A DNA stretch of 64,000 nt from Lachnospiraceae bacterium (GTDB lineage: Bacteria; Bacillota; Clostridia; Lachnospirales; Lachnospiraceae), in assembly GCA_017431345.1 (NCBI GenBank), contig JAFRLH010000085.1, forward strand, positions 1 to 64,000, given 5' to 3'. The first letter of the stretch is position 1. Every line of letters begins with the position of its first letter. The notes beneath the pieces are model-generated. The model ran no database searches. It worked only from the letters and a program-made list of their open reading frames with translations, and had not been told where the DNA came from. Made by a program: the position numbers and the translations under genes. Positions 42,815-51,009 of the stretch are shown here, piece after piece.

Positions 42815-44029
42815 ATGAACAGATTTGTGTTAATTCTGAGTATTGCAGGTTCGTTGATCGGATCCATTATCGGGCATCTTTATGATCTGCCAAGGCACAC
42901 CTGCCCGACGCTTTATGAAAATGAACAGATGATCCTGAACCCGGGAGATGCAAAGCTGCTGCCCGGCGCGGTATGGAGAGATACAGACGGGAATATGATC
43001 CAGGCTCACGGCGGACAGGTACAGAGGATGCCTGTACCGGATGGTCATGGCGGGAAGAAAATGGTCTATGTGTGGATCGGCGAGAATAAGACCTGGGGGC
43101 ATACCGGAAATCCGGTTTCCGTGTACACTTCAGAGGACCTGATTTCCTGGGAATGTCACGGTGATGTCCTGAAGCCTGTACCGGATGATGCCGCGATCGA
43201 CAATGATCCGTACTTCAATGATCTTTACGGAGATTATTCGGACGAAAAACGGAAAGAGACCGTGAATGCCCTTTCTCCCTGGAGCATCATTGAACGGCCT
43301 AAAATGCTGTATAATGAAATGTATGATAATTATGTCCTCTGGTTCCACAGCGATGGATCAACAGAGAAGAACGACTATCTGTATGATACAGGCATGGCAG
43401 GGGTTGCTGTAAGTGATTCACCCTATGGACCGTTTCGGTTTACCGGCAGGTACAGACTCAGCGAATGTCCGGAAGATCAGATCGACTGTTTCCCTGCGTC
43501 CAAAGGAGAAGCAAGGGATATGAATCTCTTTAAAGACGACGACGGGACCGCTTATATTACATACACCAGTGAGAACAACAAAACGATCTATCTCTCAAAA
43601 CTGAATGAAGACTATACGTATCTGTCCTCCGATCCCGCTGAAGCTGTTTATGGAGAGGATTATATCCGCATTTTTCCCGGCGCCATGCGGGAAGCGCCGG
43701 CTTTGACAAAAGGGGACGATGGCAGGTATTATTTAATGACATCCAGTACGACGGGATGGATGTCCAATCAGGCACGGGTATGGTCGGCGGATGAAATATT
43801 CGGAAACTGGAAAAATGACGGGAATCCGTGTGCTGACGCCGGTGCATTCGTAACCTATGATACACAGAGCACTTGTCTGTTCCGAACGGAAAGCGGAGAT
43901 CTCGTTTATATGGGAGACCGTTGGAATCCGGGAAATCTTGCGGATTCCAGGTATATCTGGCTGCCGGCCGAAATCAAAGACAGTAAATTGAAGATCTTCT
44001 GGACAGGATCCTGGAATCCCGGTCAGTAA
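42815..44029 (+). CDS. GH43-family enzyme resembling exo-beta-1,3-galactanase
   Basis: This 404-residue protein has one N-terminal hydrophobic helix (residues 3-20), acting as signal or anchor, and a GH43 five-bladed propeller. The signatures differ from the other two GH43 proteins: AHGGQ near residue 65, IIERPKMLYN, and EAPALTKGDDGRYYLM followed by STTGW. These match the pattern known for galactan 1,3-beta-galactosidases (subfamily 24 type), in which glutamates rather than an N-terminal aspartate take part in catalysis. The assignment to that subfamily is my inference. It would trim the beta-1,3-galactan backbone of type II arabinogalactan. The ATG at 42815 has GGGGGAAC upstream; a GH78-like gene follows after 22 bases. 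Confidence 0.75.
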   Translation: MNRFVLILSIAGSLIGSIIGHLYDLPRHTCPTLYENEQMILNPGDAKLLPGAVWRDTDGNMIQAHGGQVQRMPVPDGHGGKKMVYVWIGENKTWGHTGNPVSVYTSEDLISWECHGDVLKPVPDDAAIDNDPYFNDLYGDYSDEKRKETVNALSPWSIIERPKMLYNEMYDNYVLWFHSDGSTEKNDYLYDTGMAGVAVSDSPYGPFRFTGRYRLSECPEDQIDCFPASKGEARDMNLFKDDDGTAYITYTSENNKTIYLSKLNEDYTYLSSDPAEAVYGEDYIRIFPGAMREAPALTKGDDGRYYLMTSSTTGWMSNQARVWSADEIFGNWKNDGNPCADAGAFVTYDTQSTCLFRTESGDLVYMGDRWNPGNLADSRYIWLPAEIKDSKLKIFWTGSWNPGQ

Positions 44030-44051
44030 GAATAACTGCGGAGTAAAAACT

Positions 44052-46214
44052 ATGAAAAACGATCGATCACCGCGCTGGATCTGGTATCCGGACGACCTGG
44101 AATTATATCACGCTTTAAAGCAGAACTTTTCCCGTGTGGAACGCGGAATGGGATGGCCGGCTTACTGGAAGAGCAGCAGCTATCATCAGCGGATCGCACT
44201 CTGGCGTGAATACGTGTTGGAAGAACCGACCAGCTTTACGGTCTATGCCAGAGGAACCGGTTTTGTAAGAGTAATTGAAGAAGAACTGCTTCCCGCATCT
44301 GAAAAGGATCCGTGGAATATCCGCGAGATCGCCAGGACAATGGAAAGAAAAGAGACGAAGCATGCGTTCGGAGAGGTTGTTTCCTGCCGTCCCGGTAAAG
44401 TGACAGTTGTCATTCATGTCGGACGGATCGAAGCATTGCCGGCAGCTTTTGTCGCAGGTGATGTGATCTGCTCAGATGACGGATGGCTCGCCGATGATTA
44501 CGGGGAGGCCGCTGTTCCGGCGGGCAGCAGTCCTTTCTTTACGGATCCGGAGCAGGATCCGGCCATCTGGAATTACAGTGAAAAGCAGATCGATCCCATC
44601 AGGATCGAGGAGGTTCCCGGAGGAACTTTATATGAGTGGGAAACGGAGCTGACGGCGGAACTTCTGATCAATGCCTCTGAAGAACGTCTGTCGGAGATGA
44701 TCGTTTATCCGGGAGAGTCCCGGGATGAAGCGCTTGATCCGGAACATTGCTATCTTCATTACAGACCGGAAAATGGCAGGACGCCCTGCTGTGCTGTCCG
44801 TTTTGCATTTATTCCAGGATCACCCTTAGATGTTGCTGCCGTCTATAAGTATGTCGATCATCCCGGAAACGCTCATTTTTCCTGCGATGATCCGCTGCTG
44901 AACAGAATATGGGATGTTGCAGCGCACACATTCCGGCTGTGTTCCGGGATCTTCTTTACAGACGGCATCAAAAGAGATAAATGGATCTGGAGCGGAGATG
45001 CCTACCAGAGCTTTTTTGTGAACCGTTACCTTCTGGCAGATGCTGATATCGAACGCCGTACGCTGCTTGCTCTGCGCGGCGATGATCCGGTAACTACGCA
45101 TATCAACACGATCATGGATTATTCACTGCTTTGGATCCTGGCTGTTGCTGAACATGTAAAGAGCGCCGGTGATATGGCGTTCCTGCGCAGATCATGGCCG
45201 AAGATGCGTTCCCTGATCGAATTCTGTGAAGGCAGGCTTGACGAGAACGGATTCCTTGTCGGGATGGAACGTGACTGGGTCTATATCGACTGGGCGGAGA
45301 TCGATAAGGAAGGTCCTGCTGCCGGAGAGCAGATGCTGCTGGCTGCAGCCTGGCGGACAATGGCGGATCTGACAGAAAAACTGACGGGAGACAGAACGGA
45401 AATACCGCCGGATGCCGCAAAGAGCATTTATCCGGTCCGGAAAGGAACGACGGAAGAAGCGTACAGAAAAGCAGCGAAAAAATGGAATGAGAGAGCAGTA
45501 CAGCTAGCAGAAAAGATCGATCGATATTACTGGTCAGAGGAAACAGGTGCCTATATCGATTCCTTTGTTTCCGGAAAAAAGCATGTCAGCAGACAGACAA
45601 ATATCCTTGCACTGCGGACCGGTATTGCTGATGAAAGAAAGAAGAAGCTGATCGCAGAAAATGTCCTGAAGAATGATCTTGTTCCGGCAATTAAAACACC
45701 TTACTTCCAGTTCTATGCGCTGGATGCACTTGCAGAACTGGGGGATCTGGAAGCAGTCCTGCAGACGATAAAGGATTACTGGGGCGGAATGCTTGGCCGG
45801 GGGGCCGTTACTTTCTGGGAGGAGTTCGATCCTGCTGTAAACGGAACCGCGCAGTATGACATGTACGGCGACAGATTCGGGAAAAGCCTCTGCCATGCAT
45901 GGGCGGCCAGTCCGGTCTATCTGATCGCCAGATATTTCATCGGCCTGTCGCTTTCGGAGGATCCGGAAACAGACTTTATTCTGGAACCGCAGCTTAAATT
46001 TTTCCGCAAACTGGACTGCACGCTGCCGGTCGGCATGGATGGCGCATCCGTTTCACTCAGGTACGATGGAAAGACGCTTGAAGTAAGCACGGAAAAGTGT
46101 GCGGGGAGAATAATTATTGAAAAACATACGATCATGATCGAAAACAGTGCGAAAATCGTCTGGAAATCTGCGCTTGAAGGTTGTAAAATGACTATACAGA
46201 AAGTGATTCACTAA
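44052..46214 (+). CDS. GH78-like alpha-L-rhamnosidase-related glycosidase
   Basis: This 720-residue cytoplasmic protein has N-terminal beta-sandwich domains (1-270) and an (alpha/alpha)6 barrel. It belongs to the same non-canonical subgroup as the 22484 gene: the motif reads DGIKRDKWIWSGD, without the D-E-R of classical GH78. WVYIDWAEIDKEG and FWEEFDP provide further acidic residues close to where the catalytic pair would sit. A rhamnosidase role is supported by the nearby rhamnose catabolic genes, but the substrate is open. It lies between the galactanase-like GH43 and the two-component genes (30-base gap), so sensing and hydrolysis genes may share a message. Confidence 0.75.
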   Translation: MKNDRSPRWIWYPDDLELYHALKQNFSRVERGMGWPAYWKSSSYHQRIALWREYVLEEPTSFTVYARGTGFVRVIEEELLPASEKDPWNIREIARTMERKETKHAFGEVVSCRPGKVTVVIHVGRIEALPAAFVAGDVICSDDGWLADDYGEAAVPAGSSPFFTDPEQDPAIWNYSEKQIDPIRIEEVPGGTLYEWETELTAELLINASEERLSEMIVYPGESRDEALDPEHCYLHYRPENGRTPCCAVRFAFIPGSPLDVAAVYKYVDHPGNAHFSCDDPLLNRIWDVAAHTFRLCSGIFFTDGIKRDKWIWSGDAYQSFFVNRYLLADADIERRTLLALRGDDPVTTHINTIMDYSLLWILAVAEHVKSAGDMAFLRRSWPKMRSLIEFCEGRLDENGFLVGMERDWVYIDWAEIDKEGPAAGEQMLLAAAWRTMADLTEKLTGDRTEIPPDAAKSIYPVRKGTTEEAYRKAAKKWNERAVQLAEKIDRYYWSEETGAYIDSFVSGKKHVSRQTNILALRTGIADERKKKLIAENVLKNDLVPAIKTPYFQFYALDALAELGDLEAVLQTIKDYWGGMLGRGAVTFWEEFDPAVNGTAQYDMYGDRFGKSLCHAWAASPVYLIARYFIGLSLSEDPETDFILEPQLKFFRKLDCTLPVGMDGASVSLRYDGKTLEVSTEKCAGRIIIEKHTIMIENSAKIVWKSALEGCKMTIQKVIH

Positions 46215-46243
46215 AACAATACTATTTTCGAAGGTGTCGAAAC

Positions 46244-46954
46244 GTGATACGGATAGCAATCGTTGAAGATGATATCAGATGCGCAGGAGAGATCGCAGAA
46301 TACCTTGACCGGTATTCTGCCGAAAATGACGTGGAGTTCCGGATCAGTGTTTTTCATGACGGAGATGAGATCGTAGCGGGATATCAGGGAGATTTTGATA
46401 TCCTGCTGATGGATATCGAGCTTCCGCTGCTGAACGGAATGGAAGCTTCCAAAGAGATCCGCGGGATCGACAGGGATGTGGAGATCATCTTTATTACAAA
46501 TTCTCCGCAGTACGCTATACAGGGTTACCGCGTCGGAGCTTTGGATTATATTCTGAAGCCTGTCAATTACTATGCCTTTTCCCAGACTATTACCAGGGCG
46601 ATTGAACGAAATGAACTGAAGCAGGAACGTTCGATCCTGGTCAATGTCAAAGGCGGCCGGCAGAAAATCATTGTGCGGAAGATCCGGTTCGTGGAAGTCC
46701 GGGATCATGATCTGACATTTCACACAGAGGACGGCGACATTTCTGCCAGGGGTACGATCCGCGATGCGATGGAAGAACTGGAAGGGCATGGTTTCTTCCA
46801 TTGCAACAAAGGATACCTGATCAATCTGGCTTTTGTAGACAGTATTTCCGGTCATGATATTAAGATGGGAAAGGATATCATTCCTGTAGGACGGACTAGA
46901 AAGAAAGCATTTATGGAAGCCCTGAACAAATATATGAGCAGTCACAGCAGCTGA
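46244..46954 (+). CDS. LytTR-family response regulator
   Basis: This 236-residue DNA-binding regulator has a receiver domain (residues 1-120) with the acidic pocket E8-D9-D10, phosphoacceptor D57 in LLMDIELP and K108-like lysine in ILKPVNY. A LytTR domain follows (about 135-232). It is the AgrA/ComE/VirR type that binds imperfect direct repeats upstream of promoters. The start is GTG 46244 with AAGGTG upstream. The sensor kinase gene starts 22 bases after its stop. The location right after the hydrolases suggests that it controls them, which the sequence does not prove. Confidence 0.92.
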   Translation: MIRIAIVEDDIRCAGEIAEYLDRYSAENDVEFRISVFHDGDEIVAGYQGDFDILLMDIELPLLNGMEASKEIRGIDRDVEIIFITNSPQYAIQGYRVGALDYILKPVNYYAFSQTITRAIERNELKQERSILVNVKGGRQKIIVRKIRFVEVRDHDLTFHTEDGDISARGTIRDAMEELEGHGFFHCNKGYLINLAFVDSISGHDIKMGKDIIPVGRTRKKAFMEALNKYMSSHSS

Positions 46955-46976
46955 AGTCGGACGGGAGGTCTTCAAT

Positions 46977-48302
46977 TTGAAAATAGCACCCCTGGATCTT
47001 GCCAACACGCCGGGTATTTATTACGCACTGACTTACGGGATCAGTGCGCTTATTTTTATATTCCTGAATAAAAGAAGAAAGAATACCTTCCGGTGGACGC
47101 TGCAGTTCTTAGCCTTATGGATCTTCCTGATGGTCTTCATGCTGTTTACCTACAGGATCAGGGTCGAATTATTCCTGCCGAGTGTAGTACTGGAATCTTC
47201 TGTTGTTTTCCTGATGATCGTCACCGGCTGTGATATGCCGATGAAGAACTGCGTTTATTTTACGGTGCAGGCGTTTATCTCGGGCGAATTTGCGGCTTCT
47301 CTGGAATGGCAGATGTTTTATTTTTTGCTGACTTCAGTTGGACTACCGCTTCGGATGAGCCTGAATATCATTACACTGCTTATTGTACATGGAACCGTAT
47401 TTACGATCATCTGGTTCCTGCAGAAACCGTACAGGGAAGGCAACCGGCTTCTGGATATCACCGCAAAGGAAATGATCACCGTACTTTTTACCGGGACAGC
47501 GATCTATGCGCTCAGCAATATCAGCTATGCGCTCAAGAATACGCCATTCAGTTCTTCGTTCGTTTCCGAGATCTTTACAATACGAACGCTGGCAGATCTC
47601 GGGGGAATCGCGATCCTTTTCGGATACCATATGACGCTGCAGGAAACGCAGGTAAGACGCGAGATGGAGAATCTCCAGAACGTGCTGGATATGCAGTACA
47701 AGCAATACCGCGTCTCGGAACAGACGATCGATCTGGTCAACCGGAAATATCACGATCTGAAGCATCAGATCGCCTATCTGAAGAGCGATATTACGGAAAA
47801 ACAGAAGCTGGATTTCCTGAATGAAATGGAAGCGGAAGTCAGGCAGTATGAAGCGCAGAATCAGACCGGCAATCATGTCGTTGATACCATTCTTACGGAA
47901 AAGTATCTGCAGTGTCAGAAACTGAATATTCAGATGACGGCGGTCGTTGACGGAAAGGCGATGGAATTTCTGCCGGTCATGGAGATCTGTTCGCTGCTTG
48001 GGAACGCGCTGGATAACGCGATCGAGGCTGTACAGAAAGTGGTGCCGGAGCAGGAAAGACTGATCCGTTTCTCTGTGGATAAAACAAAAGGCTTTCTGCG
48101 GATGAGAGTCGAAAACAGGTATATGGGTGATCTGAAAATGCGGGACGGGAATCCGTTTACGACAAAGCAGAATAAGGAATATCACGGTTTCGGCGTGAAA
48201 AGCATGAAAACAATTGCCGAAAAACATGACGGCTCGCTGCATGTGGATCTGAAAGACGGATGGTTCCTGCTGAACATCCTGATCCCGGTCCCTGTCGGAT
48301 AA
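46977..48302 (+). CDS. GHKL-type sensor histidine kinase (AgrC-like)
   Basis: This 441-residue membrane kinase has about six N-terminal helices (residues 12-215), a coiled linker, a phosphoacceptor H259 in YHDLKHQ, and a GHKL ATPase domain with N-box LGNALDNAIEAV and G-box FGVKSMKTI. It pairs with the LytTR regulator just upstream. Kinases of this shape sense peptides in Agr systems, but no agrB- or agrD-like gene is visible here, so the signal may be a sugar or envelope cue. Translation starts at TTG 46977 with GGGAGG eight bases ahead. Confidence 0.9.
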   Translation: MKIAPLDLANTPGIYYALTYGISALIFIFLNKRRKNTFRWTLQFLALWIFLMVFMLFTYRIRVELFLPSVVLESSVVFLMIVTGCDMPMKNCVYFTVQAFISGEFAASLEWQMFYFLLTSVGLPLRMSLNIITLLIVHGTVFTIIWFLQKPYREGNRLLDITAKEMITVLFTGTAIYALSNISYALKNTPFSSSFVSEIFTIRTLADLGGIAILFGYHMTLQETQVRREMENLQNVLDMQYKQYRVSEQTIDLVNRKYHDLKHQIAYLKSDITEKQKLDFLNEMEAEVRQYEAQNQTGNHVVDTILTEKYLQCQKLNIQMTAVVDGKAMEFLPVMEICSLLGNALDNAIEAVQKVVPEQERLIRFSVDKTKGFLRMRVENRYMGDLKMRDGNPFTTKQNKEYHGFGVKSMKTIAEKHDGSLHVDLKDGWFLLNILIPVPVG

Positions 48303-48328
48303 GACCGCCGGAAAGGAGAGGAAGCGCT

Positions 48329-48358
48329 GTGCACTGCGTTTCCCGAACGCTGCAATGA
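48329..48358 (+). CDS. Possible 9-codon leader peptide overlapping the AraC start
   Basis: GTG 48329 follows a good ribosome site (AAAGGAGAGGAAG) and opens a frame of nine sense codons that ends in TGA at 48356-48358, overlapping the AraC start as ATGA. The AraC ATG itself has no ribosome site. This looks like a short leader whose translation delivers ribosomes to the regulator start. Its peptide is not known. Confidence 0.4.
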   Translation: MHCVSRTLQ

Positions 48359-49305
48359 ATCAGGCGATATTGAAAAAACTCTCTCCTGTGACAGAGGAAG
48401 AAAAGCGGATCATGGACGGTCAGACACAGATCGACCGGAGCATTTATATGGACGGCAGCCGCGACGTGATCAGCGGCGAGAAGCTGCTGAAGCCAGGACA
48501 GCTGATCGACGTGCGCCCCCATACCCGGTTTATCCCGTTCCCGGAACATACCCATGATTACGTAGAAATCGTTTACATGGCTTCCGGCAGCACGGTGCAT
48601 ATCGTAAATAAGGACAGGATCTTACTGAAGACCGGAGAGCTGCTTCTTCTTGGGCAGAACGCCAGGCAGTCGATCGAAGCGGCTGGGGAAAAGGATATCG
48701 CAGTCAATTTTATTGTGCGTCCGGATTTTTTTGCCGGTACGCTGGATTTTCTGGGGACAGAAGAAACGCCGCTGCGGCATTTTATCACTTCCTGCCTTGT
48801 CGGGACCGGGGAGACCGGATATCTGTATTTTCAAGTAGCGGACATCCTCCCCGTGCAGAATATCATCGAGAACCTTCTGTTCATGCTGACGGAGGATACC
48901 ATGAACCGGAGAGGCATCAATCAGATGACAGTGGGGCTTCTGTTCGCGCTTCTGCTGGAGCATACCGACAGGCTGACTTTTAAAAAGCGCGATGACGAAA
49001 TGATCGTCAAAGTGCTCAGATATGTTGAAGAAAACTATCGATATGGCAGTCTGACGGAACTTGCGGCTGTCATCCCCTATGATATCGCCGGCCTCTCCAG
49101 GCTGATTAAAGAGAAGACCGGAAATACCTATACCGGATTGATGCAGGAGAAGAGACTTTCCCAGGCAGCCTGGCTGCTGAAAAATACAGACAGAAAAGTC
49201 AATGAGATCTCGGAAAGCGTAGGATATGAGAATATCAGCTATTTTCACAGGATCTTTACCGCCCGTTTCGGCCTTTCGCCGAAACAATACAGGGATTCCA
49301 AGTAA
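48355..49305 (+). CDS. AraC-family transcriptional regulator, candidate rhamnose-locus activator
   Basis: This 316-residue protein has an N-terminal cupin-like sugar-sensing domain (about residues 40-190, with FPEHTHDYVEIVY as the metal/sugar-pocket strand) and a C-terminal double helix-turn-helix AraC domain (about 215-314), including the conserved closing signature VGYENISYFHRIF and GLSPKQYR. It lies directly upstream of rhamnulokinase and next to a two-component pair, so L-rhamnose or a rhamnoside is the likely effector. The start codon overlaps a short leader frame. Confidence 0.9.
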   Translation: MNQAILKKLSPVTEEEKRIMDGQTQIDRSIYMDGSRDVISGEKLLKPGQLIDVRPHTRFIPFPEHTHDYVEIVYMASGSTVHIVNKDRILLKTGELLLLGQNARQSIEAAGEKDIAVNFIVRPDFFAGTLDFLGTEETPLRHFITSCLVGTGETGYLYFQVADILPVQNIIENLLFMLTEDTMNRRGINQMTVGLLFALLLEHTDRLTFKKRDDEMIVKVLRYVEENYRYGSLTELAAVIPYDIAGLSRLIKEKTGNTYTGLMQEKRLSQAAWLLKNTDRKVNEISESVGYENISYFHRIFTARFGLSPKQYRDSK

Positions 49306-49332
49306 GGACACTTTTTTGACAAAATCAGGTCA

Positions 49333-49362
49333 TGGACAATGCCTCCTTTAAGATGATAGAAT
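49333..49362 (+). promoter_or_regulatory. Candidate rhamnulokinase promoter
   Basis: TGGACA (49333-49338) and TAGAAT (49357-49362) are 18 bases apart. The expected start site, near 49369, lies after the left arm of the hairpin at 49341-49383, so messages from this promoter would have a free ribosome site. Confidence 0.45.
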
Positions 49363-49388
49363 ACTATCGTCACGAAAGGAGGCTTTTA
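49341..49388 (+). promoter_or_regulatory. Hairpin covering the rhamnulokinase ribosome binding site
   Basis: GCCTCCTTT (49341-49349) is the exact complement of AAAGGAGGC (49375-49383), which contains the ribosome site. The inner bases also pair (GATGATAG with CTATCGTC around AATA). TTTTAATT follows, so it can act as the terminator of the araC message, hide the ribosome site in read-through RNA, or both. Confidence 0.65.
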
Positions 49389-49391
49389 ATT

Positions 49392-50666
49392 ATGAAATAC
49401 TACCTCGCTGTAGATATCGGTGCTTCGAGCGGACGGCATATCGTCGGCTGGATGGAAAACGGAGAACTGAAGACGGAAGAGATGTACCGCTTTCCAAACG
49501 GCGTTACCGAACGTGACGGACATCTTACCTGGGATATCGATGCGCTGCTCGGCCATGTGAAGAAAGGAATCGAAGTCTCGAAAGAGAAATATAAAAAGAT
49601 CGAAAGTCTTTCGGTAGATACCTGGGGCGTGGATTACATCCTCCTGAAGGGTGACGAAACAGTTTATCCCTGTTATGCCTACAGGGACAGCCGGACGGAA
49701 GAGATCATTCCGGAAGTGCACGGTACCATCCCTTTTTCCGAATTATACAGAAGAACCGGCATCCAGTTCCAGCCTTTCAATACGATCTACCAGCTGTATC
49801 TGGATAAGAAAAACGGCCGTCTTGAAGGCGCAACTGATTTCCTGATGATGCCGGAATATCTCATGTACAGGCTTTGCGGCAGCAAAGCGCATGAGTATAC
49901 CAACGCCACTACCGGCGGCATGATCAATGCGGAGACCGGTACATATGATGCGGAGATCATTAAAAAGCTGGGACTGCCGGAATCGCTGTTCGGGACACTT
50001 TCCCAGCCCGGAACAGTAATCGGGGAATATGAAGGGATCAAATGTGTTCTCTGCGCTACCCACGACACCGGTTCTGCTGTAGAGGGAATTCCGATGGAGG
50101 GAAATCATCCGTATATCTCCTCCGGGACCTGGTCGCTGCTGGGTGTAAAGACAGAAAAACCCATAACAAATGCGTCCAGCGAACTGGCGAACTGGTCCAA
50201 TGAAGGCGGTGTCGGATACAACCGCTATCAGAAAAACATCATGGGCATGTGGCTGATCAACCGGCTGCGGTCGGAACTTTGTCCGGACAAGCCGTTCGGG
50301 GAGATCGTTGCAGAGGCAGAGGCCAGCAGCTTTTCGGAGACTGTCGATGCGAATGCAGCCGGATTCCTGGCGCCGGAGAGCATGAAAGCGGCGTTTGATG
50401 AAGCTCTGACGATGAAGCCGGCGACCGTGGGAGATTATTTCCGGTGTGCCTACAGAAGCCTGGCGCTCAGCTATATGAATGCCGTGCAGGAACTGCAGCA
50501 CAATACGGGAAATCATTACGACAGGATCTATATTGTCGGCGGCGGCGCGAAGAACGCATTTCTCAACAAACTGACGGAAGAAGCTTCCGGCAAGAAAGTG
50601 ATCGCGCTTCCGATCGAAGCGACCGCGATCGGCAATCTGAAGATCCAGATACAGGCTGCGGAATAA
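49392..50666 (+). CDS. rhaB: L-rhamnulokinase, C-terminally short
   Basis: This FGGY-family sugar kinase phosphorylates L-rhamnulose to rhamnulose-1-phosphate. Visible features are the N-terminal phosphate loop (AVDIGASSGRHIVG), SVDTWGVDY, CATHDTGSAV with the catalytic aspartate, SSGTWSLLG, and the C-terminal VGGGAKNAFLNKLT and PIEATAIGNL motifs. The frame ends at 424 residues just after GNLKIQIQ, whereas family members usually run about 465-490 residues; the final helical segment is missing. A 191-bp palindromic element begins 20 bases after the stop. The start is ATG 49392 behind AAAGGAGG. The upstream AraC gene and the downstream isomerase and aldolase support the assignment. Confidence 0.88.
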   Translation: MKYYLAVDIGASSGRHIVGWMENGELKTEEMYRFPNGVTERDGHLTWDIDALLGHVKKGIEVSKEKYKKIESLSVDTWGVDYILLKGDETVYPCYAYRDSRTEEIIPEVHGTIPFSELYRRTGIQFQPFNTIYQLYLDKKNGRLEGATDFLMMPEYLMYRLCGSKAHEYTNATTGGMINAETGTYDAEIIKKLGLPESLFGTLSQPGTVIGEYEGIKCVLCATHDTGSAVEGIPMEGNHPYISSGTWSLLGVKTEKPITNASSELANWSNEGGVGYNRYQKNIMGMWLINRLRSELCPDKPFGEIVAEAEASSFSETVDANAAGFLAPESMKAAFDEALTMKPATVGDYFRCAYRSLALSYMNAVQELQHNTGNHYDRIYIVGGGAKNAFLNKLTEEASGKKVIALPIEATAIGNLKIQIQAAE

Positions 50667-50685
50667 TATAGTTGGCAGGAGTCAC

Positions 50686-50876
50686 GGAATTTCTGTGACA
50701 TTCTCCTCACGGCCTGTGACCACTTCGGTGAGCCATAAGGCAACTTCGACTAAGTGTCCGGCGTATTCGCCCATATACGCCAGGCTCTTACCCCGGACAC
50801 TAAGTCTACGTAAAGCCTTATGTCTCCCTCTTCGTTCTTTCACAAACGGCCGAGAGGGGAATATCACTGAAATTCC
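50686..50876. repeat. 191-bp imperfect palindromic element (MITE-like or structured RNA)
   Basis: The outer 29 bases at each end are inverted copies with 25 matches (both arms begin GGAATTTC and end CGGCC). Inner arms CATAAGGC / GCCTTATG (50734-50741, 50815-50822) and ACTAAGTGTCCGG / CCGGACACTAAGT (50749-50761, 50793-50805) continue the fold to a central GGCGTAT / ATACGCC hairpin (50760-50766, 50775-50781). Open frames on both strands give look-alike peptides, as a palindrome would. No target-site duplication is obvious. Confidence 0.8.
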
Positions 50877-50896
50877 TCGTCTGCTTAAAGTCATTA

Positions 50897-50975
50897 AAAC
50901 AAATTGATTCCGTCAGTTTAAAGAAAACAAATCAAGTTGATTCCATCAGCTTAAAAGCAAATAAATCAAGTTTTA
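50897..50975 (+). promoter_or_regulatory. Direct repeats upstream of the isomerase gene, candidate operators
   Basis: TTGATTCCGTCAGTTTAAAG (50904-50923) recurs as TTGATTCCATCAGCTTAAAA (50937-50956), each preceded by AAACAAAT; a third partial copy (AAATAAATCAAG) follows. The spacing of 33 bases (three helical turns) and TTGATT as a possible -35 suit an AraC- or LytTR-type activator. The rest of the gap to 51009 holds only the isomerase ribosome site. Confidence 0.5.
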
Positions 50976-51009
50976 TGCATAGCAGGAAATCCAGTAAGGA
51001 GGATATACA

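Noticed and set aside
50682..50907. Two small overlapping proteins on opposite strands (about 70 codons each)
   Set aside because: They mirror one another because the DNA is palindromic. Neither has a ribosome site; both are by-products of the repeat.
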